Source: Deltaproteobacteria bacterium RBG_16_54_18
GTDB taxonomy: Bacteria > Desulfobacterota > B13-G15 > RBG-16-54-18
Assembly: GCA_001797935.1 (NCBI GenBank)
Contig: MGQT01000054.1
Span: 1-22,308, forward strand
Direction of reading: 5' to 3'
Length of the DNA stretch: 22,308 nt
In this document: positions 7,874 to 15,557 of the stretch, in pieces
How the letters are laid out: each line of letters begins with the position of its first letter
Numbering within the stretch: the first letter of the stretch is position 1
The notes under the pieces: generated by a model
The model's input: the letters and a program-made list of their open reading frames with translations, nothing else
The model's database searches: none
What the model was told of the DNA's origin: nothing
Position numbers and translations under genes: made by a program

Positions 7874-8857
7874 ATGGCAGCTATTTGGGTCTATGCGGAA
7901 CATAAAGATGGGAAAATAAAAAAAGTAGCCTTTGAAATTTTGAGCGAGGCAAAGGCGTTGGCGGGAAAAAGCGGCGGGCCGCTCTGCGCGGTCTTGATCG
8001 GATCGGGCGTAGAAGGTATGGCCGCTGCCTTAGGCTCGTACGGGGCGCAAAAGGTATACTGCGTGGAGGCGGCAGACCTCGGCGCGTACACGACCGGCGG
8101 CTATACGAAGGCCCTGTGCGACCTCGTGCAACAGGAAAAGCCCGCGATCGTGCTCTTTGGGGCGAGTATCAATGGCAAGGACCTCTCCGCACGGGTGGCC
8201 GGCAGATTGGGAGTTGGTCTCGCCACCGATTGCACCGGTATCGGCCTCGATGATAAGGGCAGGTTGCAGGTGCGCAGACCGATGTATGCCGGAAAGGTCT
8301 ACGCAGATGTCGTCTTCTCCGATGCCGCGCCGCAGATGGCCTCCGTGCGTCCCAATGTCCTGACGCTCGCCGCACCCGACGAATCGCGCAAGCCCGAGGT
8401 GGTAAAAGTCGCCGCCGCGGTAAAGTCTGACGACACGATGGTTGCCCTTAAGGAAGTGGTAAAAACCGGCGGAGAAAAGGTCGATCTGACCGAGGCGAAT
8501 ATCATCGTCTCCGGCGGCAGGGGAATGAAGGGCCCGGAGGGTTTTCAGATCTTGGAGGAGTTGGCCGGCGTCCTCGGTGGCGTGGTCGGCGCCTCGCGTG
8601 CCGCAGTGGATGCGGGCTGGCGTCCGCAGTCGGACCAGGTGGGGCAGAGTGGTAAGGTCGTTACCCCGAACCTCTATGTCGCCTGCGGGATCTCCGGTTC
8701 CATCCAGCATCTAGCCGGAATGGGGACTTCCAAGATGATCGTGGCCGTCAATAAAGACCCCGAGGCCCCGATCTTTAAAAAGGCGGACTACGGGGTCGTC
8801 GATGACCTCTTTAAGATAGTGCCGGCATTCACCCAAGAGGTTAAAAAGCTGCAGTAA
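7874..8857 (+). CDS. etfA: Electron transfer flavoprotein, alpha subunit
   Basis: This 327-residue EtfA binds the electron-carrying FAD of the ETF heterodimer. The N-terminal half is the ETF alpha/beta-type domain. The C-terminal FAD domain shows SGGRGMKGPEGF near 213, GASRAAVDAGWRP near 239, DQVGQSGKVVTPNLY near 254, and CGISGSIQHLAGM near 271, all hallmarks of the family. A GAGGAG sequence precedes the ATG by about 8 bases. The gene ends at a CTGCAGTAAGG sequence that is partly duplicated 25-30 bases downstream, beside two hairpins. There is no N-terminal ferredoxin extension of the kind found on some bifurcating EtfA proteins. Confidence 0.95.
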   Translation: MAAIWVYAEHKDGKIKKVAFEILSEAKALAGKSGGPLCAVLIGSGVEGMAAALGSYGAQKVYCVEAADLGAYTTGGYTKALCDLVQQEKPAIVLFGASINGKDLSARVAGRLGVGLATDCTGIGLDDKGRLQVRRPMYAGKVYADVVFSDAAPQMASVRPNVLTLAAPDESRKPEVVKVAAAVKSDDTMVALKEVVKTGGEKVDLTEANIIVSGGRGMKGPEGFQILEELAGVLGGVVGASRAAVDAGWRPQSDQVGQSGKVVTPNLYVACGISGSIQHLAGMGTSKMIVAVNKDPEAPIFKKADYGVVDDLFKIVPAFTQEVKKLQ

Positions 8858-8882
8858 GGCTTTGCACCAGGGTGCAGTAAGC

Positions 8883-8907
8883 AGGGGGGTGTTATCTGTA
8901 CCCCCCT
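8883..8907 (+). repeat. G/C-rich hairpin in the etfA-oxidoreductase intercistronic gap
   Basis: AGGGGGGT (8883-8890) and ACCCCCCT (8900-8907) form a perfect 8-bp stem with a 9-base loop, followed by only two more T residues. A second perfect dyad, TGCACC-AG-GGTGCA, lies at 8863-8876. The short T-run makes full termination doubtful. A partial terminator or an mRNA-stabilising hairpin that sets the ratio of ETF to its membrane partner is a reasonable inference. Confidence 0.55.
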
Positions 8908-8950
8908 TTAGTACAATAAGGAGACTGAACATACCAACGGGGAGGATGCG

Positions 8951-10984
8951 ATGGAAATAGCGAGACCGTTATATTGGAATATCGGCGCCATCGGTATGAT
9001 CAATTATATCCTGGCCCTGGCCGCCATACTCATACTCGTCTATGCCTTATACGATCGGATCAGGCTCTGGCGCCACGGCAAGGCAGCAATACGTTTTGAC
9101 CAGGCAGCGGAACGGATCAAGGGGGTCGTGCTCTATGTCGTAGGTCATTGGCGGATCCTCAAAGATACGTATCCCGGTATTATGCACGCCCTGATATTCT
9201 GGGGTTTTGCTCTTCTATTTATCGGAACAGGCCTTGAGGCCTTTGACCACTATAGCGGGCTTCACTTTCTCCACGGCACGGCTTATATTACCTTCTCCTT
9301 TATCCTAGAGCTGGCCGGACTCGCCATCGTACTCGGCGTGCTCATGGCCGCCTGGAGACGCTATGTGACCAGGCCCTCCCGGCTCGACAACAAACCTGAC
9401 GACCTCTGGGCGCTCCTGCTCCTGTTTTGCGTCGTGGTAACCGGCTTTCTCGTGGAAGCGGCTCGGCTCGCCGCGCTCAACGTGCCGGTTAACGCCCCGT
9501 GGGAGCGGTGGTCCTTCGTGGGGTGGTTCTTAAGCCCCTTGTTTGCCGGGGGCAGCCAGGCGGCCGTCCTCACCTGGCATAAAGGCATCTGGTGGGTCCA
9601 CGTGGTCCTTTCCTATGTATTCATCGCCGCGATCGTCTATACGCGGTTGCTCCATATCATTACCACCTTCATCAGCACCTATACGCGCAACCTCAAGCAG
9701 GCGGCCGTCAACGCGATTGAAAAGATGGAGGAGGCCGAGACCTTCGGCGTCAATAAGCTGGAGGAGTTCACCTGGGTCGATCTCATGCAGTTGGATGCGT
9801 GCACGCGCTGCGGTAGATGCCAGGACAGCTGCCCGGCCCATCTGACTGACAAGCCGCTGAATCCCAAACAGGTAATCCAGGACTTAAAGGCACACCTCAA
9901 TGAGATGGCCCCGGTTTGGGCGCAGAAAAAGACCGGAGCAGCGGCCGAGCAGCCGCCGGAGGTGGAAGCAAAAGCTGTCAGCGGTGGCGTTATCGCGGAC
10001 GACGCAAGTTGGTCCTGCACCACGTGCGGCGCCTGCACGACGCAGTGTCCGGTCTTCATTGAGCCGTGGCCGAAGTTGATCGAGCTGCGTCGCTACATGG
10101 CCTTGATGGAGAGCCGTTTCCCCGCCGAAGTCCAGGTCGCCTTCCGCAATATGGAAAACAACAGCAATCCCTGGGGTATCGGCTCGGCAACACGGGGCGA
10201 TTGGGCCGCCGAGCTCGGGGTCAAGACCCTTGCCGAGTCACCTGATCCTGAATATCTGCTCTACGTGGGATGCGCCGGCTCCTTTGATGAGCTCAACAAA
10301 AAGGTGAGCACGGCCGTGGTGAAGATCCTGCAGGCCGCGGGTGTCTCCTTCGGCATCCTGGGGGCGGAAGAGGGATGCTGTGGAGACTCGGCGCGCAAGC
10401 TCGGGAACGAATACCTTTTTCAGATGATGGCCCAGCAAAACATCGAGGTCATGAAGGGATATAACGTCAAAAAGATCATCACGCTGTGCCCCCATGGCTA
10501 CAATACCCTCAAGAACGAATATCCGCAATTCGGCGGGGAATTTGCCGTCTATCACTATACCGAGATTATCGCACAGCTGATTGCCCAGCGGCGCGTTACC
10601 CTGAGCAAGCGGCAGAACCTCAAGGTGGCCTATCACGACTCCTGTTACCTCGGCAGGCACAATGGCGTTTATAACCCGCCTCGCCAGATCCTTCGGGCCA
10701 TCCCCGGCGTAAAATTGGTAGAGATGAAACGTAATAAGGAACGGGGGTTTTGCTGCGGCGCCGGCGGCGGCAGGATGTGGATGGAAGAACACCTCGGCAC
10801 GCGCATCAACCACGCGCGGATCGAGGACGTGGTGCAGACCAATCCCCAGGTAGTAGGCACCGCCTGCCCCTTCTGCTACACGATGCTCGTGGACGGGATT
10901 AAAGAAAAGGAACTGCAAGAGCGCTATCGGGCCTCCGACATCGCCGAGCTTGTCCTGGCGGCGATGGATAAGGGCAAGGCATGA
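8951..10984 (+). CDS. Membrane Fe-S oxidoreductase, ETF:menaquinone oxidoreductase type (NarI-like + HdrD-like)
   Basis: This 677-residue fusion probably transfers electrons from reduced ETF to menaquinone at the inner membrane (EMO type, as described for syntrophic fatty-acid oxidisers). Residues 1-245 contain about five to six hydrophobic segments of the nitrate reductase gamma fold with histidines at 66, 79, 210, 217 and 235, candidates for two b-heme ligands. Two 4Fe-4S motifs follow (CTRCGRCQDSCP near 284; CTTCGACTTQCP near 356), then two CCG domains (CC476-477 and CC601-602, the latter ending in CPFC near 639). In the first CCG domain the closing CXXC reads CPHG (513-516), so a cysteine seems replaced by glycine. 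GGGAGG precedes the ATG. The etfBA neighbours support the role. Confidence 0.88.
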   Translation: MEIARPLYWNIGAIGMINYILALAAILILVYALYDRIRLWRHGKAAIRFDQAAERIKGVVLYVVGHWRILKDTYPGIMHALIFWGFALLFIGTGLEAFDHYSGLHFLHGTAYITFSFILELAGLAIVLGVLMAAWRRYVTRPSRLDNKPDDLWALLLLFCVVVTGFLVEAARLAALNVPVNAPWERWSFVGWFLSPLFAGGSQAAVLTWHKGIWWVHVVLSYVFIAAIVYTRLLHIITTFISTYTRNLKQAAVNAIEKMEEAETFGVNKLEEFTWVDLMQLDACTRCGRCQDSCPAHLTDKPLNPKQVIQDLKAHLNEMAPVWAQKKTGAAAEQPPEVEAKAVSGGVIADDASWSCTTCGACTTQCPVFIEPWPKLIELRRYMALMESRFPAEVQVAFRNMENNSNPWGIGSATRGDWAAELGVKTLAESPDPEYLLYVGCAGSFDELNKKVSTAVVKILQAAGVSFGILGAEEGCCGDSARKLGNEYLFQMMAQQNIEVMKGYNVKKIITLCPHGYNTLKNEYPQFGGEFAVYHYTEIIAQLIAQRRVTLSKRQNLKVAYHDSCYLGRHNGVYNPPRQILRAIPGVKLVEMKRNKERGFCCGAGGGRMWMEEHLGTRINHARIEDVVQTNPQVVGTACPFCYTMLVDGIKEKELQERYRASDIAELVLAAMDKGKA

Positions 10985-11013
10985 ATCGCTAAAGCGACGA
11001 TTGTAGTAATTTT

Positions 11014-11041
11014 AAAAAAGGCCCCTTCCGGGGCCTTTTTT
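11014..11041 (+). terminator. Rho-independent terminator of the etfBA-oxidoreductase operon
   Basis: GGCCCC (11020-11025), a TTCC loop and GGGGCC (11030-11035) form a perfect 6-bp GC stem, flanked by A6 before and T6 after. It lies 30 bases beyond the oxidoreductase stop codon. The flanking A and T runs would let it act in both orientations, but only plus-strand genes are nearby. Confidence 0.93.
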
Positions 11042-11142
11042 ATTGCCATATAATAATTGCTTTGCTACACTGAGTATATCCAGAGAGTTCAGGACTAACA
11101 AGACCAACCATCTTTCTTTACAAGTAGGTACGGGAGGATACG

Positions 11143-11913
11143 ATGATGAAAAAGCTGGCAATTGTTGCGGGAATTGTCGTCGTTGTCTTTGTAGCGCTGC
11201 TTCTGTGTAAAAATGTCCTCATTAAGATGGCAGTGGAAGAAGGCGCAAAAAAGGCAACCGGCCTTACGCTCACGATCGGCTCGACGGACGTAGGGTTGCT
11301 TGCCCCCAAGGTGGATGTCATCAATATGAGATTGCTCAATCCTCCCGGGTTCACCGATAAGGTGATGATCGATATTCCCCGGTTCTTCGTCTCGTTCGAA
11401 CTTGCCTCGTTTTTCACCAAGCGGGCACACTTTAAAACCGCTGAGTTGGATCTTAAAGAGCTGATGGTGGTACGCAACAAAGAGCGTAAACTGAATATCG
11501 ATGCCCTCACGTCGGTGGGAGAAAAGAAGCAGAAAAAACCTGCGGAAGAAAAAAAGGCGCCGCAGGTCACCATCGATCAACTCATCTTAAAGATCGGCAC
11601 GGTCGTGTATAAGGATTATTCCCTGGGAGAGAAGCCCGCTACCCAGACCTTCACCATCGGCCTCAATGAGGTCTACCGGAATGTCACCGATCTCAAGAAA
11701 CTGGTCAATCTTATCATCGTACGCGCCCTGGAGCGCACGGCAATCGCCCAGCTTACCGGCTTTGACCTCGGTGCGCTCAAGCTGGATGCGAGCACCCTGG
11801 AAAAGGTAGGACAAAAAGAATTGGAGGGAGTCGGGAAAAAAGTCGGGGAGGGGACGACAAAGGAGATTGAAAAAAGTCTCACCGACGAGCTCAACAAAAA
11901 ACTGAAGTATTAA
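11143..11913 (+). CDS. Membrane-anchored AsmA-like protein of unknown role
   Basis: This 256-residue protein has an N-terminal uncleaved signal anchor (KKLAIVAGIVVVVFVALLL, residues 3-21) followed by an extracytoplasmic domain. The stretch VEEGAKKATGLTLTIGSTDVG and the later INMRLLNPPGF and AELDLKELMVVRNKERKLNID resemble the start of AsmA/DUF748 repeat proteins, which are thought to act in envelope lipid or outer-membrane homeostasis. It is much shorter than full AsmA or TamB. A Lys/Glu-rich linker lies near 126-142, and the C-terminus is an amphipathic, charged stretch rich in Lys and Glu. GGAGG is positioned before the ATG. It stands alone between the upstream terminator and the convergent phosphate transporter; no clear promoter is seen in 11042-11142. 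Family membership is tentative. Confidence 0.7.
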   Translation: MMKKLAIVAGIVVVVFVALLLCKNVLIKMAVEEGAKKATGLTLTIGSTDVGLLAPKVDVINMRLLNPPGFTDKVMIDIPRFFVSFELASFFTKRAHFKTAELDLKELMVVRNKERKLNIDALTSVGEKKQKKPAEEKKAPQVTIDQLILKIGTVVYKDYSLGEKPATQTFTIGLNEVYRNVTDLKKLVNLIIVRALERTAIAQLTGFDLGALKLDASTLEKVGQKELEGVGKKVGEGTTKEIEKSLTDELNKKLKY

Positions 11914-11926
11914 TAACGCGGGTTTT

Positions 11927-12916
11927 TTAGCGCCCCACCCTCACGAGGTTATACGCGAGGGCAGAGATGGCGGCAGAGCACGGGATGGTGAGGATCCATG
12001 CCCAGATAATCCGTCTGGCCACCCCCCAGCGAACGGCGCTCAAACGGCGCACCGACCCCACCCCCATGATGGCGCCGGTGATCGTATGCGTCGTGCTCAC
12101 CGGCACCCCGAGTGCCGTGGAAATAAATAAGGAAATCGCGGCCCCCGACTCGGCGCAGAAACCATCCACCGGCTTGATCTTGGCAACCTTCTGCCCCATG
12201 GTCTTGACGATGCGCCACCCCCCGAACATCGTCCCCAGGGCAATAGCGCCGTGACAGGAGAGCACGACCCATAAGGGAACACGAAAGGTAGTGCCCAAGA
12301 GGCCGGCGCTGAATAGCAGCACCGTGATGATCCCCATGGTTTTCTGCGCGTCATTGCCCCCGTGGCCCAGGCTGTAGAGCGCGGCAGAGATCAGCTGTCC
12401 TTTCCTGAAGATATGATCGACTTTTGCCGGGGTGCTTTTTCTAAACAGCCAGTAGAGGGCGAGACCAAAGCCCAACCCCAAGAGGAGACCGGCAATCGGC
12501 GCAATGAATATGAACGCCACGGTCTTCGCGATCCCCGTCCAGACAAGGGCCTTGGCCCCTGCCTGGACCAAGGCCGCGCCGATCATGCCGCCGATCAAGG
12601 CATGGGATGAGCTCGTCGGCAGCCCCAGGTACCAGGTGATGATATTCCAGGCGCAGGCACCCACCAGGGCGCTGAAGATGACCATATTATTAACGATGGC
12701 GACATCGATAATCCCCTTGCCGATCGTGTTGGCAACATGGAGCCCAAAGAAGAGGAAGGCAATAAAGTTAAACAAGGCCGCCCACATCACAGCATAACGA
12801 GGCGACAGCACCCGGGTGGAAACGACCGTCGCAATGGAGTTCGCGGAATCATGAAAGCCGTTTAAAAAATCAAAGGCGAGCGCGAGCGCGATCAGAAACA
12901 ATATCGTTGCAGTCAT
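11927..12916 (-). CDS. pit: PiT-family inorganic phosphate permease
   Basis: This 329-residue integral membrane protein is a low-affinity phosphate (metal-phosphate) symporter of the PiT family. The duplicated PiT signature is clear: GFHDSANSIATVVSTRVLSP near residue 20 in the first half and GHGGNDAQKTMGI near 184 in the second. PTSSSHALIGG near 101 and PVSTTHTITGAIMGVGS near 275 are the paired substrate-pathway motifs. About ten hydrophobic helices are visible. It follows a DUF47 gene with a 14-base gap, the standard accessory arrangement. The stop codon lies only 13 bases from that of the AsmA-like gene, with no room for a shared bidirectional terminator of usual size. Confidence 0.95.
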   Translation of the reverse strand: MTATILFLIALALAFDFLNGFHDSANSIATVVSTRVLSPRYAVMWAALFNFIAFLFFGLHVANTIGKGIIDVAIVNNMVIFSALVGACAWNIITWYLGLPTSSSHALIGGMIGAALVQAGAKALVWTGIAKTVAFIFIAPIAGLLLGLGFGLALYWLFRKSTPAKVDHIFRKGQLISAALYSLGHGGNDAQKTMGIITVLLFSAGLLGTTFRVPLWVVLSCHGAIALGTMFGGWRIVKTMGQKVAKIKPVDGFCAESGAAISLFISTALGVPVSTTHTITGAIMGVGSVRRLSAVRWGVARRIIWAWILTIPCSAAISALAYNLVRVGR

Positions 12917-12930
12917 AGAGAGGTCATGCC

Positions 12931-13557
12931 TCAGGCGTGTTTGACGAGGATAGACTCCACGACATTTGCCACATCTTCACAAATATCGAGGACCGTTTCG
13001 GCATCCAGGTAAATGTCCTTCAGCTTGATCACCTGCAGCGGGTCTTTTTCTTTTTCAAAAAGCTCCGCGAGGACTTTATCCCGCATCGAGTCACCGACGT
13101 TTTCGAGACGGTTGATCTCGATGCAAGATTCGGTGACGGGTTTTGTGTCCTTCGCGTTGCGCAAGCCCTTGACGGCGCTGGCCACGCAACCCGTCGCCTC
13201 TTCGATCACTGCGGCAAATTCGACCAGTTCCTTTTTTACCCCGGTAATCTTATACACCTTGAGACGGTTGACGATCGTATAAATCATATCGATAACATCA
13301 TCGAGCTGCTTGGTCAGGGCGTAGATATCTTCGCGCTCAAAGGGGGTGATAAACGTCTTGTTCAATTGCGCGATAATGGCGTGGGCGACTTCATCCCCCT
13401 GGTGTTCGATCTCGTGCATCTTCTGCAAATGCCCTTCATCGACGACGCCCTGCGCGACGACCTCTTTTAAATAACGAGCCGCCTCCACGGCATACTCTGC
13501 CTGCCGTTCGAGCAACTCAAAAAAATTAAAGTCCTTGGGGAGAAATTTAAAAAACAT
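12931..13557 (-). CDS. DUF47/PhoU-like accessory protein of the PiT transporter
   Basis: This 208-residue, mostly helical protein belongs to the DUF47 (PhoU-related, TIGR00153-type) family, usually encoded directly before pit genes and proposed to regulate phosphate transport. Family features include the N-terminal MFFKFLPKDFNFFELLERQAE, HEIEHQGDEVAHAIIAQLNKTFITPFEREDI near 49 (acidic/histidine residues typical of PhoU metal sites), and ENVGDSMRDKV near 152. AAGGAG lies 7 bases before the ATG. A good promoter (TTGTGT-N18-TATAAT on the minus strand, 13654-13683) is about 100 bases upstream, so DUF47 and pit probably form one transcript. Confidence 0.93.
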   Translation of the reverse strand: MFFKFLPKDFNFFELLERQAEYAVEAARYLKEVVAQGVVDEGHLQKMHEIEHQGDEVAHAIIAQLNKTFITPFEREDIYALTKQLDDVIDMIYTIVNRLKVYKITGVKKELVEFAAVIEEATGCVASAVKGLRNAKDTKPVTESCIEINRLENVGDSMRDKVLAELFEKEKDPLQVIKLKDIYLDAETVLDICEDVANVVESILVKHA

Positions 13558-13653
13558 GCGACGCTCCTTATTGTTAGGTCAGCATGGTCCTGCAGGTGCT
13601 CTTGTGTACGTCTTCATGAGCCAGCCTATTCGTCACGGCTTACCGGCGGCGTA

Positions 13654-13683
13654 ATTATATCCCAAGTGACGAGCGATACACAA
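13654..13683 (-). promoter_or_regulatory. Sigma-70-like promoter for the DUF47-pit operon
   Basis: On the minus strand, TTGTGT (13683-13678), an 18-base spacer and a perfect TATAAT (13659-13654) point toward DUF47, leaving a leader of roughly 90 bases. I see no clear 18-bp Pho box overlapping it, so phosphate control is not supported by sequence. Confidence 0.65.
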
Positions 13684-13727
13684 GCGGCAAAATTTACCTC
13701 TTCGTTTGCTTCGGCCGCGGTACCTCC

Positions 13728-13756
13728 TTTACAAGCCGCGGGCAGGGCATTATAAT
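13728..13756 (+). promoter_or_regulatory. Sigma-70-like promoter for rlmN
   Basis: TTTACA (13728-13733), a 17-base spacer and TATAAT (13751-13756) form a near-consensus promoter. The predicted start near 13763 leaves a leader of only about 23 bases before ATG 13786. No good Shine-Dalgarno is visible in that leader. Two GCCGCGG copies (13714-13720 and 13735-13741) flank the -35 element. Confidence 0.7.
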
Positions 13757-13785
13757 GCCACAAACAATATTCCGACACATGAACC

Positions 13786-14820
13786 ATGATGGTACCTCTC
13801 AAAAACCTCACTGTCGCGGAGATGGAGGCCTTTATCGCCGGCCTCGGCAAGGAGCGTTATCGGGCCCGGCAGATCATGCGGTGGCTCTACGTTCAAAAGG
13901 CAACTTCTTTCGACGAAATGACGGACTTGGCCAAGGAATTGCGTGCGGAGCTTGCCCGCACGGCCTGTATATCGTCCGTGGAGCCGTCAACCGTCGAGCG
14001 CTCTGCAGACGGCACCCGAAAATATCTCTTTACCCTTGCGGACGGCAATCAGATAGAAAGCGTGCTCATCCCCGATGATGACCGCCTCACCCTCTGTATC
14101 TCTACGCAGGTCGGGTGTGCCATGGGGTGCCGCTTCTGCCTGACCGGCGCCGGTGGCCTTGCCCGCGATCTCACCGCCGGCGAGATCCTCGATCAGATCG
14201 TGGTGATCGCCAGGGATCTTGGCGTCGAGAACCGGATCAGCAATTGCGTCCTCATGGGTATGGGAGAACCGCTGGCCAATTATGAGCGTGTCCAGCAGGC
14301 GGTGGGACTTATGACCTCCGCCTTCGGCCTGGGACTCTCACGCAGGAGGATAACGCTCTCCACGGTCGGCCTCATTCCGCAGATGAAGAGGCTCTTCGCG
14401 GAAAAGGTGCCGTGCCGCCTGGCCGTCTCCCTGAACGCCGCCACCCAGGAGGTACGCTCGTCCCTGATGCCGATCAGCGCGAAATACCCGCTGGACGCCG
14501 TGCTGGCGACCTGTCGCGCCTTTCCCCTTCCTCCGCGCGAGCGGATCACCTTTGAATACGTGCTGATCCAGGGGGTGAACGATTCTGACGCCGACGCGAG
14601 GAGGCTCGGCCAAATCCTCAGGGGGATCAGATGCAAGGTTAACCTTATCCCCCTCAATGAGGTCCCCGGAATTGCCTTCCGTCGGCCTCCGGAAAAGACG
14701 GTGCTCCGGTTTCAAAAGATATTGATGGATGCGGGGTACCTGACCATCATTCGGGAAAGCCGAGGGAGGGATATCTCGGCTGCCTGCGGACAGTTGCGCG
14801 GGTTGGTTAGAGGATCTTGA
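13786..14820 (+). CDS. rlmN: Dual-specificity 23S rRNA/tRNA adenine-C2 methyltransferase (radical SAM)
   Basis: This 344-residue RlmN methylates C2 of A2503 in 23S rRNA and A37 in certain tRNAs. The radical-SAM cluster motif CAMGCRFC places cysteines at 111, 115 and 118. MGMGEPLANYE, STVGLIPQM, and the C-terminal DISAACGQL, whose cysteine (334) is the methyl-carrying residue in characterised RlmN, are present. The N-terminal accessory domain (YRARQIMRWLYVQKATSFDEM) is typical. ATG 13786 is followed immediately by a second ATG; no strong ribosome-binding site precedes either. It reads from its own promoter and converges on the hypothetical gene behind lon, overlapping it by 14 bp at the 3' ends. 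Length matches the family. The related Cfr resistance enzyme is less likely given the housekeeping context. Confidence 0.95.
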   Translation: MMVPLKNLTVAEMEAFIAGLGKERYRARQIMRWLYVQKATSFDEMTDLAKELRAELARTACISSVEPSTVERSADGTRKYLFTLADGNQIESVLIPDDDRLTLCISTQVGCAMGCRFCLTGAGGLARDLTAGEILDQIVVIARDLGVENRISNCVLMGMGEPLANYERVQQAVGLMTSAFGLGLSRRRITLSTVGLIPQMKRLFAEKVPCRLAVSLNAATQEVRSSLMPISAKYPLDAVLATCRAFPLPPRERITFEYVLIQGVNDSDADARRLGQILRGIRCKVNLIPLNEVPGIAFRRPPEKTVLRFQKILMDAGYLTIIRESRGRDISAACGQLRGLVRGS

Positions 14821-15553
14821 TGTCTCCGGTGTTCACCTCGACGAAATCGCGGCGCAGTACCCGCAGGACGTCTTCGTGTACCTGCTCCCCCGTGCTCACC
14901 CGCAAGGCGATCCCCTTGACCTTTTTCTGCAGACCCGCCAAGAGTCTGTCGATAAGCTGTTCCCTGAGCAGGGAGACATCCGCGTATTCTACCCCCGTCA
15001 CAAAGAACCAGAGCTCACCCTCGGCGGTATCCCACGTGTCATGGTCGCGGAGGGTTATCCGCTCCTTGACCGCTTGCAGGGAAGCCGCGTCCCCCTGAAA
15101 ACAGAGGAGGAGCGCGGGGAGGGGGGAAGTCGTCGCATAGACCTGATACACGTGCGTGAGGAGGCGCTGGGGGATGGCCTTCTCCCCGCGCGCCTTCTGT
15201 TCTCGTTCCCAGGCATTCTGGTTTTGTTCAAAGAAGCGGTAATCCTTCCGAAACATCAGGGAGAGTTCTTCCACCTGGCGCTGCAGTTGAGGGTCGAGAT
15301 CCGCGTATCCCCGGTACTTCCCGCGCATGAGTTGCTGCAGGGCCCTGGCCTCGGCGAATTTGGCGCTGGACATCTTATACGTTTCTTTGATCTCTTTGGC
15401 GGCCGTCGGCGAATATCCCCGGCGTGGATTAAAGACCCGGCAAAGCTGCTGAAATTCAGTATACTGGTCCTCCAGGAAGTGGATGATCCCCTTGAGATTC
15501 CTCTCCAGGCCCTGCGCCTGTCGCTTGCGGTTCATCTCCTGCAGGGAGGGCAT
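14807..15553 (-). CDS. Unrecognised 248-residue protein downstream of lon
   Basis: I do not recognise this protein. Residues 1-130 are charged and probably helical, with many Gln, Lys, Arg and Glu residues and possible coiled-coil stretches (KRQAQGLERNLKGIIHFLED; FAEARALQQLMRGKYRGYAD). Residues 135-248 look alpha/beta, ending with LRRDFVEVNTGDIKIL. There is no signal peptide, transmembrane helix or metal motif. ATG 15553 lies 4 bases beyond the lon stop codon, with GGAGG inside the end of lon about 12 bases upstream, so it is probably the last gene of the hsp20-lon transcript. It overlaps the convergent rlmN 3' end by 14 bp. Reading-frame length, spacing and start signal support a real gene; a role with Lon is only a guess from position. 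Confidence 0.75.
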   Translation of the reverse strand: MPSLQEMNRKRQAQGLERNLKGIIHFLEDQYTEFQQLCRVFNPRRGYSPTAAKEIKETYKMSSAKFAEARALQQLMRGKYRGYADLDPQLQRQVEELSLMFRKDYRFFEQNQNAWEREQKARGEKAIPQRLLTHVYQVYATTSPLPALLLCFQGDAASLQAVKERITLRDHDTWDTAEGELWFFVTGVEYADVSLLREQLIDRLLAGLQKKVKGIALRVSTGEQVHEDVLRVLRRDFVEVNTGDIKIL

Positions 15554-15557
15554 AGCG

